Below are positions 21,862 to 32,860 of a stretch of 64,000 bases of DNA, piece after piece. Source of the stretch: Poa pratensis (lineage: Eukaryota; Streptophyta; Magnoliopsida; Poales; Poaceae); the NCBI GenBank assembly GCA_947311845.1, contig CAMZMU010000048.1:22069497-22133496 (forward strand), in the 5' to 3' direction. The stretch's first letter is position 1, and every line of letters begins with the position of its first letter. Under the pieces are notes generated by a model. It was not told where the DNA came from and searched no databases. It worked only from the letters and a program-made list of their open reading frames with translations. The position numbers were made by a program, and so were the translations under genes.

Positions 21862-23613
21862 ATGGACGAGAGCGGAGCAGGCCATAGCTCCCGTTCCCAG
21901 CACCAGCCAGGCACAGGCGGAGCCCCGGCCGACCGCATTAGCTCCCTCTCGGATGATCTCCTTCTCCATATCCTCCTCCACCTCGGCTACGCCACCGCCG
22001 CCGCCCGCACCACCCTCCTCTCCCGCCGCTGGCGCGGCCTCAGCGCCCACCTCCCCGAGGTCGACGTCACGCTCCGCGACATCCCGCTCGGCTCGCTCTT
22101 GGACGCCATCCGCCGCGCTGCCCACCCGGGGGTGCGCCTCCTCGACATCGCCGTCCCCGTGCAGGACCGGCCCAAGACCACCACCAGCATCGCCTCGGCG
22201 CGGAGGTTCTGCGGCACCGTCTGCTCGGTGCTCTGTGAAGCAGAGAGGCTCGCGCCGGCGCAGCTCCGCTTCGCGCTCGACCCGGACCTGACGCTCTCGC
22301 CGGCGGACCCGTACGTCTCCGTTAACCTGCCCAGCTTCCAACGCGCCACCTCCATCGACCTGCGCACGCCGCCCTGCCTCCGCCTGACCCACTCCCGGGC
22401 CAGCCCCGGGTTCCCGGCGCTCGAGAGTCTCTCTCTGTCCGGCTGCCAACTCGACCTCGACGCCCTGATCGCCCGCTGCCCGCGCCTGCGCGTGCTAACG
22501 GTGGCCGCCGGCGCGCCCGGCTGCGCCGACGTCACCGTCTGTTCCTCCTCGCTGCAGGAACTCGTCGTGTACAGGAGGAGCGATCCGACTCGCCGTATCG
22601 TCGTCCAGGCACCCATGGTCAAGCGATTGACCATGTCGATCATTGCCAGCCCCGAGCTCTCGGTGTCCATCGCCGTGGCGCCTATGGTGGAGGAGGTCTG
22701 GTGGCGCTGCTCGTATGCCAGCGTGGTTCACGGGCTCGGTCTCTGGAAACTCATGGAGGTTAGCTTAGAGACAGCCGAGGGACACGGAGGGTGGGCCGCT
22801 TGCTCGAACGCCGGCACCGGAGAAGACGCGTGCGCGCACCACCCTCGCGTCAATGTCCTATCCCTGACCATGTGGAGTACCAACGTATGTTTCCCATGTG
22901 TTTTCACCTGATTAGACGACCAGATTAAACTTAAACTTATCCATGATATCACGCCAAATTGTTTCTTTCCTTTTTTTTTTGCAGAATTCACATGGTTTTT
23001 CAAATGGAGGAGATATCGATTTCGCGGCGGAGTTATCGAAACATATGGTTACGGAATTCTCCGCTCTGGAGTTACATCTCAGAACAGGGGAGCATGAGTT
23101 CGGATCACTTGTGTGGCGTCTCTTTGGGATGCATCACATTCGTGTTGCAACACGAAGCCTTAGAATCGTCCTTCGTAGATCGGAGGTAATTTATCAATGT
23201 GTCTCTGGTTGATTCTGAATATATATACATGTTACTTGCGGAAAAAAAGGTTTTAATGGTCTCAGTTGTGCAACATCTCGAATTGAGTACTAAATTTGTA
23301 TGACTCACAATTATTTTAGGTGAGAATAGCAGGGCGAGCTTGCGATTATGATGGGCCGTGGAACCCGAGAACCCAAAGTGTCATCTTTCCAAATCTTGAA
23401 AAGTTGCAAATCGAAGGGTTCGAAGGGGAGAATCATGAGATTTACTTCTTGGAGTTGGTGTTTAGACGTGCGCCGATGCTTACAAGAGTGACCGTGAAGC
23501 TGCCAGATCTGGTCAAACTCACATCAAACTATGATTGGTGCACAAAACTATACGCCATCTTCGCAGCGTATCCCTCCGTGGAAGCCAACGTTGATCTTAT
23601 TCCTGATATATAA
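21862..23613 (+). CDS. F-box/FBD-type LRR protein
   Basis: This is a substrate-recognition subunit of SCF ubiquitin ligases. The F-box would bind SKP1, and the C-terminal leucine-rich/FBD part would bind the unknown target. The three exons are 21862-22884, 22985-23185 and 23320-23613, all GT/AG and phase 0, giving 505 residues. The F-box is at about 25-70 (DRISSLSDDLLLHILLHLGY then TTLLSRRWRGL). Leucine-rich segments with 'FPALESLSLSGC' follow at about 180-260. An FBD-like end begins with 'FPNLEKLQIEGFEGENHE', then a hydrophobic 'FLELVFRRAPMLTRVTVKL' segment. Exon 1 is GC-rich and exons 2-3 are AT-richer. The start at 21862 fits the usual F-box position. An in-frame ATG upstream at 21682 would add 60 unrelated residues. 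The frame is intact. This family is large and fast-evolving in grasses, so the target cannot be named. Confidence 0.9.
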
Positions 23614-23839
23614 TTAAGCGGGCGCAGCTCGCGTTATGTGCATCCTGCCATGATCAGCTTGTGTCGCCACTTCAGTTTTACACTATCTGTTACTTAATCT
23701 AGTGCCGGCAGTGCTGTCACTATATGCTGGAATTAATTTTCTTTTCTTGTACACTGCCTTTCGAACCTAAACTCATGTTTCGGTCATTGTTTAGCCTTAT
23801 GTCTATATATATTCTGCTAAAATGTTTTTAAGTCCGTTC

Positions 23840-25140
23840 TATCAGTGTCATTCGTGTTGTGCAAACTTATATATAGACCAGCGCATGCTGGCCTGATGAA
23901 AAGAGTAATTGACATTCTCGGTAAAAATTGATTTTCCAAACAAGTAATCAAGTATATAGAAGATCTACTAGGTACACTTGGCTTCCTCTTCTGAACTAAC
24001 CGTGTGTGGCTTGTGTGTTCTTCCATAACATGCAACTTATATTCTTCGCATGGGTTCAAAACTCACACGGTCGCACCTACCCCTACCACTACTAACATCC
24101 GGCTTAATTAATGGACAGGACTAGGCGTCCCCGGGGATCTTTCCGTCCGATCCCCCGGGTCGCCAGCCCGACACGTGTCCTCTAAAAATAGGCTAATCCC
24201 GCTTTTGCTACAAAACTCCCGTTTTTGCTACAAATCGTCCGCTTTTGCTGCATTGTAGCAAAAAACGGTTCGTACACAGAACATGAAAGGAAATTTCTGG
24301 CCTTGCCGGAGACCTCACCGGATACCTCGCCGGACACGTGGTAGCAAAAAGTTTATGCTATTGTAGCAACAAAAAAGTTCGATTGTAGCAAAATCAACTT
24401 CGCCGGAGACATCGCCGGAGACTCTCGCCGGAGACATCGCCGGAGACCTCGCCGGAGATATAGTAGCAAATTTTTTGATCTATTGTAGCAAAACCAGATA
24501 ACAATAATAGCAAAAATAAAGTTATATTGCTACATGTGGCAAAAAATGAGACTTTTTTTTTTGCTACCGTAGCAAAAAAGGGCTCTGGGGGACTATTTTT
24601 TGGACCGAAAAGTTTTTGCTACATGTAGCAAAAATCGGGATATTTTTTTGCTACCGTAGCAAAAGCGGGATTGTGGACAGAAAGAGGGGACACGTGGTTG
24701 GTGGGGGACCCGGAGGATGGGAAGCTCGGATCCCCGGGTGACTACTATACTTTTCCTTAATTAATTCTTACCGTATTGGTAGGAGCATACTGAGAGCTAC
24801 GAAGTTGGGTCTATATATAAATGCACTCCCTCGACTCTTCTTTTCTAATGATAACACACCTCTTACACATTGTGTATTGAGTGGTGAAACTTCCAAGATA
24901 AGTGCACCTAGCACTAAAACCTTCAGGAAAGATATCAAGAAGTCGAGGATGGAATAGTGCCATGTTGTGCAGGGTGTCAGTGAAAAGTATTGTAACAAGG
25001 AAAATTACTACGGAGTATAATTGTTCTATTAATAGAAGGCACGAGGAGATTAACTAGAAGCAACTTTAGGAATGGGAGACATTGGGATTAATTGCCATGA
25101 GACCGACCACGGAGCATCTCGTACCATGAAGCCATAGCGT
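23840..25140 (+). repeat. Module E: second copy of the D/E/F repeat, split by a MULE
   Basis: Sequence on both sides of the MULE at 24113-24756 aligns with modules D and F. Landmarks are 'agaagatctactaggtacac' near 23959, 'cataacatgcaacttatatt' near 24026, 'caaaactcacacggtcgcac' near 24057, TATA at about 24811 ('gtctatatataaatg'), 'acacattgtgtattgagtgg' near 24865, 'ggaaagatatcaagaagtcgag' near 24926, and 'gcaactttaggaatgggaga' near 25060. A short frame at 24960 (ATGTTGTGCAGG) begins like that of F but stops after about 32 codons. Confidence 0.65.
24113..24756. mobile_element. Short MULE of the TTGCTACA family, exact 9-bp TSD
   Basis: The 644-bp element is flanked by TTAATTAAT at 24104-24112 and 24757-24765. 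The ends are GGACAGGACTAGGCGTCCCC at left and, read inward, GGAAAAGTATAGTAGTCACC at right. CCGGG and GGATC motifs follow in both. The interior holds more than a dozen TTTTGCTACA or TGTAGCAAAA motifs in both orientations and a GCCGGAGACAT tandem run (about 24300-24470). There is no coding frame. It interrupts module E between its upstream block and its TATA. Confidence 0.9.
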
Positions 25141-25149
25141 AGAGTAACA

Positions 25150-26484
25150 GCTTTGAGAACACCGTAGTGGCGAGAGACTGAAAAAGGGTCCCACATAGCC
25201 TATACACAACTCTCTTCTCAGCGAAAATGTGTAGGAGCACACGGCGACTACACTCTCTGGAATCTCGACATTCCCTTCTTAGCCAGCATGCGCACGCGAT
25301 CCCTCCAAGCCCCGTACCTCTCCACACTATGTTGTATTTTTTCGTGTACGAGAAACATATATGGCCCATATACATGCATACATACCACCTCGTGATGTCA
25401 CGTTCAACAAAATACTCCATGTGGTATTAATTGCACCCCAGTTTAACTAGTGAGTAGTACTAACATTTGATTTCGTTTCTTTCATTCTCCAGCTTCATTT
25501 AATCAGACTGCACTAGTCACGACAGTTGTAATTAGTGTTAAACTAATCTTTTGATTAACATATCACGCATTGCACACTTGTCATTCTCTTTTGGTACGAG
25601 TTTTTGTAGATTCATAACATTGTACATACGGAATTGATTCGCGTATGACAGTTTCACGTACGATTTGCATACAACGTCAAGCCGTCGGACCTTGTTCGCT
25701 CGGGAAGCCCATCGGAAGCCCACGGTTGAACGTCGGACAGACATCGGACAAAAACTGTCATACGTATAGCAGCGCTCTTTTACATAAATCCATGCCAAGA
25801 TTAATTTAACTTACAATTTATAGATAGTTCACAAAACAACGCTATTATTTTCACACTCCAATTAGTAATTACTTACGTACAAAGTGTTTTTATTAATTCG
25901 AATTTATGGTGATGTCTCCGTTTTTTAGTAGAACGTACATCGAAAATACAATGCTGCTAGCGCACCATATAAATGCAAAAATCACTTAGTAATTCAAAAA
26001 AGATCGACATTTTACGAATCTTTTTGTTGGAAACAACCATGAATCCAAAGTATTGTACTTGGCTAAAATTTGCCGAGGAATGACTAGGTCAAAGATTACT
26101 ATTCACGTTATATTGTTGTCATATTTTTTCTTAAGTCAGTGGAAACTATTTCGTGGCAAATGTTTTTATACAAGTAGAATACTTGATCTTCTTTGATTTC
26201 AAAAACAATTCAGAATTTTTTGAACTACTAAATTATTTTTGGTAGTCAACAGTAGTTAGTTAGTATAGACAATTAATACGAAAGGAGAGAGTGTGGTCAT
26301 CAACATCAATTAATCCTTCCACCCGTGATACATGCTCATGTCCAACCTTGTTTTGCTAAGGACTCTTCGGATCATTAAATGTGTACTCTGCTCCGTATTC
26401 AATTGTAATTTTAAACCCAACTAATCATACTTTGTCCACGGATCACCAACATGCTACTGGTCGTCGGATTCCAGCCAGGTACGC
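25150..26484. other. Intergenic, nothing recognised
   Basis: AT-rich DNA without a supported gene. A GTCGGAC/CATCGGAC-rich patch near 25680-25755 and the surrounding inverted strings may be an old MITE, but I cannot place its ends. Confidence 0.35.
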
Positions 26485-26487
26485 TTA

Positions 26488-28763
26488 GAATCTCTAACGG
26501 GAATCAGCCGCACCCTATAAAACCTAACATATAGGTCACCAAACGGCAAAAAACGGCCTCCAGCGGCTGCCCTATTATACTCCGTGCCTAAATTTTTTTA
26601 CATCAGAGCCCATTTTGATGCAAATATATATCAAAACGCAGCCTGCCCTATATCCCAAAAGCCGAGCGCGCGCAGCCCAACTGCCGCGCGGAAAGTTCAT
26701 TTTCCCCTCCCGCCGAACCACCCCCGACCCGTCCCGCCGCCGCCGGCCAGAAATCGACCGCCGTTGCGCCCGCCCCATCCCCGTCGACCACCGTCGCACT
26801 ACCTCCTACTTATTCCCGCCTCTTCCCCGCCGTCGCCGGCCACAGAACCGCCCGCCGATGAGTTGAATCCGCCGTGCGCCGCCGCCGTTGCCGGGCTCGA
26901 TTCGGGGCTGTCTCCGGCTGATTCTGCCGCGCAACCGAGTCGCCGTCGCGCCCCCGGCAAGGATCAATCCACTGCGCGCGACCAGGACCAGCACGGCGAC
27001 CGGGCCGCACCACCTCCGGGAGAGCCGCACGCAAGCTGTTTGAGGTAAGTGATAGCCCATATTTTTGTTAGTTTTTGGTTTGATTTCTTATTAGAGACTT
27101 GAACACACATAAATTGGGTTTGTAGATGGTTTTAATCGACTATTCCTCCGATGAGGAGTATGATTTGGAGGAGGAGGAATACATTGCTTTGATTTTGATG
27201 TTGCACAACAAGACCAAGCGGCCGAAGCGTGGAGGTTCGGTCTTTGGCTGTGAGGAGATTAAGCGGGAACGTTTGGAAGCCGATGCAAAGCTCATGCGCA
27301 GCTACTTCAATCCCACTCCTGTTTATCCAGAGCGTATGTTCTGCCATCACTTCCGGATGTCTATCCGTTTGTTCAAGCAAATTGCGGAACGCCTGAAGGC
27401 TCATGATCGATTTTTTGAGCAACGAAGAAGTGCATGCGGGCAACTTGGGCACAACACCTACCAAAAGGTCACATCCGCATTGCGGCAACTTGCATATGGC
27501 ATCCCAGCTGATATGGTTGATGACCATTTGGCAATGAGTGAGAGCCAGAGTATCAAATGTGTCAAGCGTTGCTGCCGCAATAGTTGAAGTATTTGGCCCG
27601 GAGTTTTTGAGAAGCCCCAATGTTGAAGGCACAACTAGACTCTTGGAGATGAACATGGCTCGTGGCTTTTCAGGTATGCTAGGCTCAATAGATTGTATGC
27701 ATTGGAGGTGGAAGAACTGTCCTGCTGCATGGCATGGACAGTTTAGAGGGCAAAAAAAGGATTCCACCATTATTTTAGAGGCTGTGGCGGATCATGAGAC
27801 TTGGATATGGCATGCATTTTTTGGTATGCCCGGTTCTTGCAATGATATCAACGTTCTTCAACGCTCTCCTCTTTTTGCCAAGCTAGCAAACGGAGAGTCA
27901 CCACCGGTTGAGTTCCAAGCAAACAACCGGACATATAACATGGGGTACTACCTAGCGGATGGTATCTACCCCAAGTGGGCTACATTTCTGAAGCCCGTAG
28001 TTGCCCCTCAAGGCAAGAAGGAAGTTGATTTCCACACTGCTCAAGCGGATGCAACAAAGGATGTGGAGAGGGCATTTGGGATTTTGCAAGCCCAATTTGC
28101 TATTGTCAGGGGACCTGCGAGGTTTTGGGATGAAGAAATGCTTTGGTACATCATGAATGCATGTGTGATCATGCATAACATGATAATACAAGATGAGCGT
28201 GGCCAAAATGTTGTCTATGGTACCTATGAGTTGATGGGGCGGCCGGTGAGGCCGAGGCGAGGTGGAGACCGAGTTGCACGCTTTCTTGAGTCCTACCACG
28301 ACATTCGTGACTCCGACGTGCACGAGGATCTTCAAAAGATCTCATGGAGGAGTGGTGGTCATGGTATGGAGCGCAAAAGGCAACACCGTGCACTTGATTG
28401 ATGTTTGTTCCATGTCATGAAACAATTCTATTGTGTGTTGATTTATTTGCAACATGATGAACCATTTGATGAACAATTCGTATTGTGTTGTAATAATTGA
28501 TTTGTATTGAACCTTTATTTGTTTGAATTCATTTTAGATCATCTTTTATACTATTCATTTGACATATGTATGCAAATCATAGTGAAAATGAGGGATGTTG
28601 CGCGACAGCCGTGCCCCATAATAGGGCAGCCGCTGGAGCAAGCCGTGCCCTATTATACATCAGTCGGTAAAGCGCCGGTCGTTTTCATGCCCTAAAACTG
28701 AAAAAGTGGTGATGTATAATGCAAAATCGGTGCCCTATTTTACATCAGCCGTTAGAGATGCTC
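26488..28763 (+). mobile_element. PIF/Harbinger transposon with TTA TSD
   Basis: The 2276-bp element has inverted termini (GAATCTCTAACGG at left; at right, read inward, GAGCATCTCTAACGG) and is flanked by the 3-bp TTA duplication typical of PIF/Harbinger. Subterminal copies of 'gccctattatac' and 'gccctattttacatcag' occur at both ends. It carries a GC-rich leader, a leader intron (27045-27125) and a transposase gene. I do not see the second, Myb-like ORF1 that autonomous family members usually carry. Confidence 0.9.
27126..28401 (+). pseudogene. Harbinger DDE transposase, frameshifted
   Basis: This is the nuclease that would cut and join Harbinger ends. The first frame (27126-27587) opens right after the leader-intron acceptor and encodes the N-terminal helix-turn-helix-like part (FRMSIRLFKQI, then 'YQKVTSALRQLAYG' and 'DDHLAMSES'). 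The second frame (coding to 28401) holds the catalytic core: first Asp in GSIDCMHW, second Asp in GSCNDINVL, and Glu in DVERAFGILQAQF, with 'YYLADGIYPKW' between. The frames join near 27570-27580, where a +1 shift is needed; without it translation ends at the TGA at 27585. A single-base difference from an intact parent is the simplest explanation. No intron signal fits the junction. Confidence 0.88.
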
Positions 28764-28845
28764 TTACTTCCCTACGCCAAAAGTATGCATCCTCTTCTGA
28801 AGCCACTATAAAAAAAAGGCATAATAATAATTCCAGTTATACTCA

Positions 28846-28874
28846 CTAGTTGTCATCCCGTGCACTAGCACGGG
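28846..28874 (-). mobile_element. Helitron-type 3' terminus (minus strand)
   Basis: Read on the minus strand, an 18-base palindromic hairpin (CCCGTGC, 4-nt loop, GCACGGG; 28857-28874) is followed after a short spacer by CTAG and then T. This is the layout of Helitron 3' ends. The body would extend rightwards from here. A degraded relative occurs at 32819-32850, sharing 'caattttgtgtatgg'-like text. The 5' end was not found. Confidence 0.5.
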
Positions 28875-28926
28875 AAAGTAATTTTGTGTAGGATTTATTA
28901 TATTTGAAATAGCTACAAGAAAAACC

Positions 28927-29278
28927 TTTTTTTTAATGGTCACCGGGGGAGGGAGAAGACCCTCCACCTGAATTGTATTCCTTTTTCTGTTTGATGGATT
29001 CAAGTGAACCAGAATTACAGAGAGGGACAATGGGGAGAAATAAAATAAAAACCACACCCACACCAACACAAAGGAACGAAAGGAACAGGCTACAAGTGGT
29101 CGTGTTGAAGGCAAAACAAGCCTACAACAAGGAAGAAGAACAACATGACACTAAGCAACAACCCCGCAGGGAGAGCCTTCAATCCTCATTATCTTCCGGT
29201 TACCGTTGAACGCTAGTGCACAAGAATCTTCACCGCCGTAGACGAAAGGCTTCAATCAGCCGAGATCAGCCACGATGG
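28927..29278 (-). mobile_element. Possible antisense LINE 3' end
   Basis: A T-run at 28927-28936 is followed by 'aatggtcaccgggggaggg' and about 300 bp without frames, resembling the reverse complement of a LINE tail and 3' UTR. No target duplication was established. Confidence 0.3.
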
Positions 29279-29631
29279 TGTTGGAGAAGTCGAAGGGCAG
29301 CACATCGCCGAGTCCACACCCGGACAAAGGGCCATGCTTCGTCGAGGCTTTACACAACAGCCAACAGCGTAATCGAAGGGCATCACACAGCCGAGTCGAC
29401 ACCCAGAAAGCTTCACCGGCACTGGCCCGAGCCGTTAACCGATGTCAGAGAAGAGACTGTAGAATTATGAGATTGGCGGAATATGATGAATGTATTACTG
29501 AGCCTCATGGGCAAGTATATATAGGCGTACAATGGTCATCTTGGAGTACAAGTCAAGTTAGGTCTGTATGGAAACAGATCCTATCTCTATCCTAAACTAT
29601 CATAACAATTGTATACACGTATACTCTAACA
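29279..29631 (-). mobile_element. Antisense Copia-type 3' LTR
   Basis: A 353-bp segment runs TGTTGG...CTAACA. Immediately beyond its right end (minus-strand upstream) lies a purine run GCGGGGGGA, the polypurine tract expected just before a 3' LTR. A minus-strand TATA box is present at about 29515-29526 (TATATATA). The right border is well supported by the tract. The left border is chosen only because TGTTGG matches the terminal inverted repeat. Confidence 0.5.
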
Positions 29632-30088
29632 TCCCCCCGCAGTCGTAGTGGTAGCGTCGTGAACAACTAGAACGTCGCGGACGGTCAACTGGAGATAAAC
29701 CGAAGTAGACACCACTGGGCTAACATCCCCCACAGTAGGAGCGGGAACGTCGTGGACGGTGTCGCGGTACAGATGATTGGACTGTAGAGGAAGCTGATGA
29801 GGTGCTCAAGCGAGGTGGTAGCCTTTGTTGCCGATGTCGAGGGAGCCAAGAGCGTTAGGCGGTGCAGACTTGGTCGTGGTAGCCGTGCGAGGAGTCGTCG
29901 TGGTCGGGTTGCCGGTGTCGAAGTAGACGAACATGAAGCCACGAGCGCATAGTGCGCGTGAATAGGACGAAGACGTGTCGAGGCAGTCGTCGAGGATGTC
30001 GATGCCGGAGACGATGCAGTACGAACCGTCGAGGACGAGGTGCAGCCATAGTTTTGCCAGAACAAGGCGCACGTCGGGAACGAAGAAA
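29632..30088 (-). other. Probable internal remnant of the antisense Copia element
   Basis: GC-rich DNA that begins with the polypurine tract on the minus strand. I see no integrase, RT or RNase H motifs, so it is a short or non-coding element remnant. It ends where beta-tubulin similarity starts, at about 30089. Confidence 0.4.
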
Positions 30089-31321
30089 ACACATCGCCAC
30101 AAACTCTCACTGGGACATGACCTGGATAGACCTGAAGAATGGGGTTTATATAGATAACTGGAGCTCGGCGCTCTTCCGCCACGCCTTCCTCTTCCTCCTC
30201 GTCTACCGATGGCAATGGGTACCCATTACCCGCATACCCAGTGGGTATTTACCCATTAGGGTAAGGGTTTGGTAAAATAACTTTACCCATGGTAAGCAAA
30301 TGGTTAAAAGTGTGTATCCAGTGGGTATTGCGGGTACGGGTATGGTGAAGTAGTACCCATACCCGCATACCCACATACCTATCTATTTTTGTTTCTTAAC
30401 ATGTAGGTTTGTGGTACATAGGGTTATTTTAGGGGAAAAATCTCGAAATACTAACCAGCTACAACCGGCTACATAATTCTCGGTTGTTTTCCATATGTGC
30501 AGCCACGTAATTTTCGCCTGGTTCACAATTCCCAGACAGTTCTCGCCCACGTCGTTTCCTCCCCAGTCTTCACTAGTTTTAGATCGATATGACAATCTCC
30601 CTCCCGGCTCCTTGTCGCCGACCTGCCCTTCTCCCAACCAGGCAGCCAAGAGCCTCTGCCAGTCCGCGATCCCGTCCTCTTCGTACACACTCCCCTGGAC
30701 GCGGTAGCCGGCTCAGCCACACCCGCGGCTGCTCGCCATGGACTCTGGCGGAGGTGAGCTCCGCGTGGGTTGTTTTGTTGTTCATTTTCATATACATTGT
30801 GTTATTTTATTGTTTCTTTTCATACAATATGTGTCGTTTGCCGAATCAGTTGATTAATGAGCATACATGTCAATGGTTTTCTTATATATTGTGGATGAAT
30901 GACTTGTTTGGTGGGTTTACCCGCGGGTTTTAAATACCCACGCGGGTGCGGGTATGGTACAAAATTTGTACCCAGGCACGGGTGTGGGTGTGGGTGTGGT
31001 TAATATACGAGGACGTGGGTGCGAGTTTAGTTAAGCTCTACCCACACCCAATTGGTACGGGTGCCATCGGTATCCTCGTCGTACTCCTCCTCCCCCTCCT
31101 CGGCTGTCGCGTCCTGGTACTGCTGGTACTCTGCAACCAGGTCGTTCATGTTGCTCTCGGCCTCGGTGAACTCCATCTCGTCCATGCCCTCGCATGTGTA
31201 CCTCAATGCATCATGTTCTTGTCATCCCACACTTGCCGAGTCAGCTTAGGAGCAGTGAGAGCACGATACATTTGTTATCCACATGTGACGTCCCAACCAC
31301 GAAGAAGTGGAGACGGGGTGC
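30089..31321 (-). pseudogene. Beta-tubulin 3'-end pseudogene
   Basis: This matches the last exon and 3' flank of the intact gene at 34024 almost base for base in places, for example 'acacatcgccacaaactctc' at 30096 and 33948, and 'tcctggtactgctggtactc' at 31110 and 34082. Three lesions are visible. A hAT element interrupts it at 30204-31072. About 290 bp, corresponding to 34172-34461 of the intact gene, is deleted at about 31202. Similarity stops at about 31321, so exons 1-2 and most of exon 3 are missing. No usable frame remains. Because the copied part includes 3' flanking DNA, it arose by a DNA-level duplication and not by retrotransposition. Confidence 0.9.
30204..31072. mobile_element. 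Non-autonomous hAT element with exact 8-bp TSD, in the tubulin pseudogene
   Basis: The 869-bp element has perfect 10-bp inverted ends (TACCGATGGC...GCCATCGGTA) and identical TCCTCGTC flanks (30196-30203 and 31073-31080). Subterminal regions are rich in GGGTACCC/GGGTATG repeats, as in Ac-like hAT elements. A GC-rich block around 30590-30760 containing an ATG at 30738 followed by a splice-donor-like GGAGGTGAG looks like the 5' leader of an hAT gene. No transposase core is present. Confidence 0.9.
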
Positions 31322-31439
31322 AAAACCGAGTTCAGCGCCTTCCTTCAGATGCATCATTAACGAGTTGTTCATGTTCAGCTTCAAAATGATAAGGCTGAGT
31401 ATATGTGGATCCACAAAGGAACCAATAGTCCACGATTGA

Positions 31440-31747
31440 TGTCTTGTGTTGGACAATTTATCGAATTTTGGATTATTGTAATTTAAATCTAAATTATTAT
31501 GACAACTATGTCATTTTAATATTTAATATTTTAATTACTCAATAATTTATTTAAGTGATAAATTTTAATAGCAATAAGTTGTATGTCTAGACAAAATGGC
31601 AGAAATCAAGAAAAACAGCCTAAACTGGACATGTCCGCCAAAAAATGGGGGGCGTTTTAGGTGCACCGGGCGGACATTATGCTTCCCCCAACGGACAAAA
31701 GCAGACAGATCTGGAGAATAAATGGGGCGTGTCACTGAAGTTGCCCT
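31440..31747. mobile_element. One-ended PIF/Harbinger MITE
   Basis: The right end '...ACTGAAGTTGCCC' followed by TTA is a Harbinger-type terminus (GGGCAACTTCAGTG read inward), preceded by GTCCGCC and GGGCGG-rich sequence typical of Triticeae members. The left terminus was not found, so the left coordinate only marks where AT-rich DNA after the tubulin pseudogene begins. Confidence 0.45.
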
Positions 31748-32860
31748 TACCATTGGCTATCGCTTCCAAACAGTGATCTACAAGAACATAAATGAGCAAC
31801 CATATGAACATACGATGTCCAAAAAAACAATGCTACTAATAAACTGCTGCACACAAGCTTCACAAGGATGAGAAACGATTACTACTAGATCTTTGTATGA
31901 ACAAGATCTAGTAGGTACCCTTGACTTCCTTGTCTGAATATGTTTATGTTTCCATAACATGCAAGTTATATCTTCTTTAATTGGGTTCAAAATCACACGG
32001 TCACACCTACCCTACCCCTACAAACACACGGCCCCATCAATGCTTACCATCTTATTGATACACTAGATATTTTCCCTGCGAGCTACAGCCTCGTGTCTAT
32101 ATATATATGTACTCCATAAAATATTATTTCTCATGATTACACATTGTGTATCCAGTGGTGGAAACAAACATGCTAAGCGTCGCTAGAAATTAAAACATTC
32201 AGAAAAGATACCAAGAAATAGAAGGTAGAATAGAGCCATGTTATGCAGGACGGTAGTGAAAACTATTGCAATAAGAAAATTTACTGTAAGTGTTCTAGAA
32301 ATGGAAGACATAAGGAGATTAGGTAGAAGCAACTTTAGGAATGGAAGACATTGGGATTGCTTCTCTAAGATGCACAGGGAGGTCATGCGCAATAGTGAAA
32401 TCGAGACCTTCTACAAACCAATGCAGAGGTTCTTGGCTCTCTTTCTCGCCGGACATAGAAGAGAACTTTTATTGTTATCTGTCGCAAAATCTCGACAAGT
32501 TTTTGTTGTCCATTCTCGCCCTCATGAAGCAACTCATGGTCATGAGACTGACAAAGGCGAAAAGACTACCATGTAACTTGAAGGTAAAATGTTGACCCGT
32601 TACTGGGGATTTTATCTAGTGTTTGGCCCATGTTTGTAGCTGAAGTTGTACATATGTATAAAATGGTTCTCTTAGGCAAGATACCTTCACCTCTCCTATA
32701 GTCCTATGTTCCTACATAGAGCAACCGCAGTGAAAACAAACCTCATGAGGTCCGCTGACAAGCCAACATTAAGTTAGTCAGGATGTTATGAAGACGAAAG
32801 TAGAAAAGGCTGAAATTGTCCTGCACTAGCACAGTCAAGCAAGCAATTTTGTGTATGGTA
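31748..32860 (+). repeat. Module F: third and longest-framed copy of the D/E/F repeat
   Basis: It contains all landmarks of modules D and E, including a TATA box ('gtctatatatatatgtactcc' near 32095). Here the frame starting ATGTTATGCAGG at 32238 stays open for 112 codons. A second overlapping frame from 32341 (MEDIGIASLR...) runs 84 codons and includes 'LDKFLLSILALMKQLMVMRL'. In D and E the equivalents stop after 22-32 codons. I recognise no family in either frame. It may be the least decayed copy of a small gene, or a non-coding unit. Confidence 0.55.

Noticed and set aside
24300..24470. GCCGGAGACAT repeats considered as a CRISPR-like array
   Set aside because: Spacers are not unique or of regular length, the host is a plant, and the repeats lie within a MULE.
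29952..30275. Plus-strand frame across 29952-30275
   Set aside because: It runs through the Copia remnant, the tubulin pseudogene and into the hAT element, so it cannot be an inherited gene.
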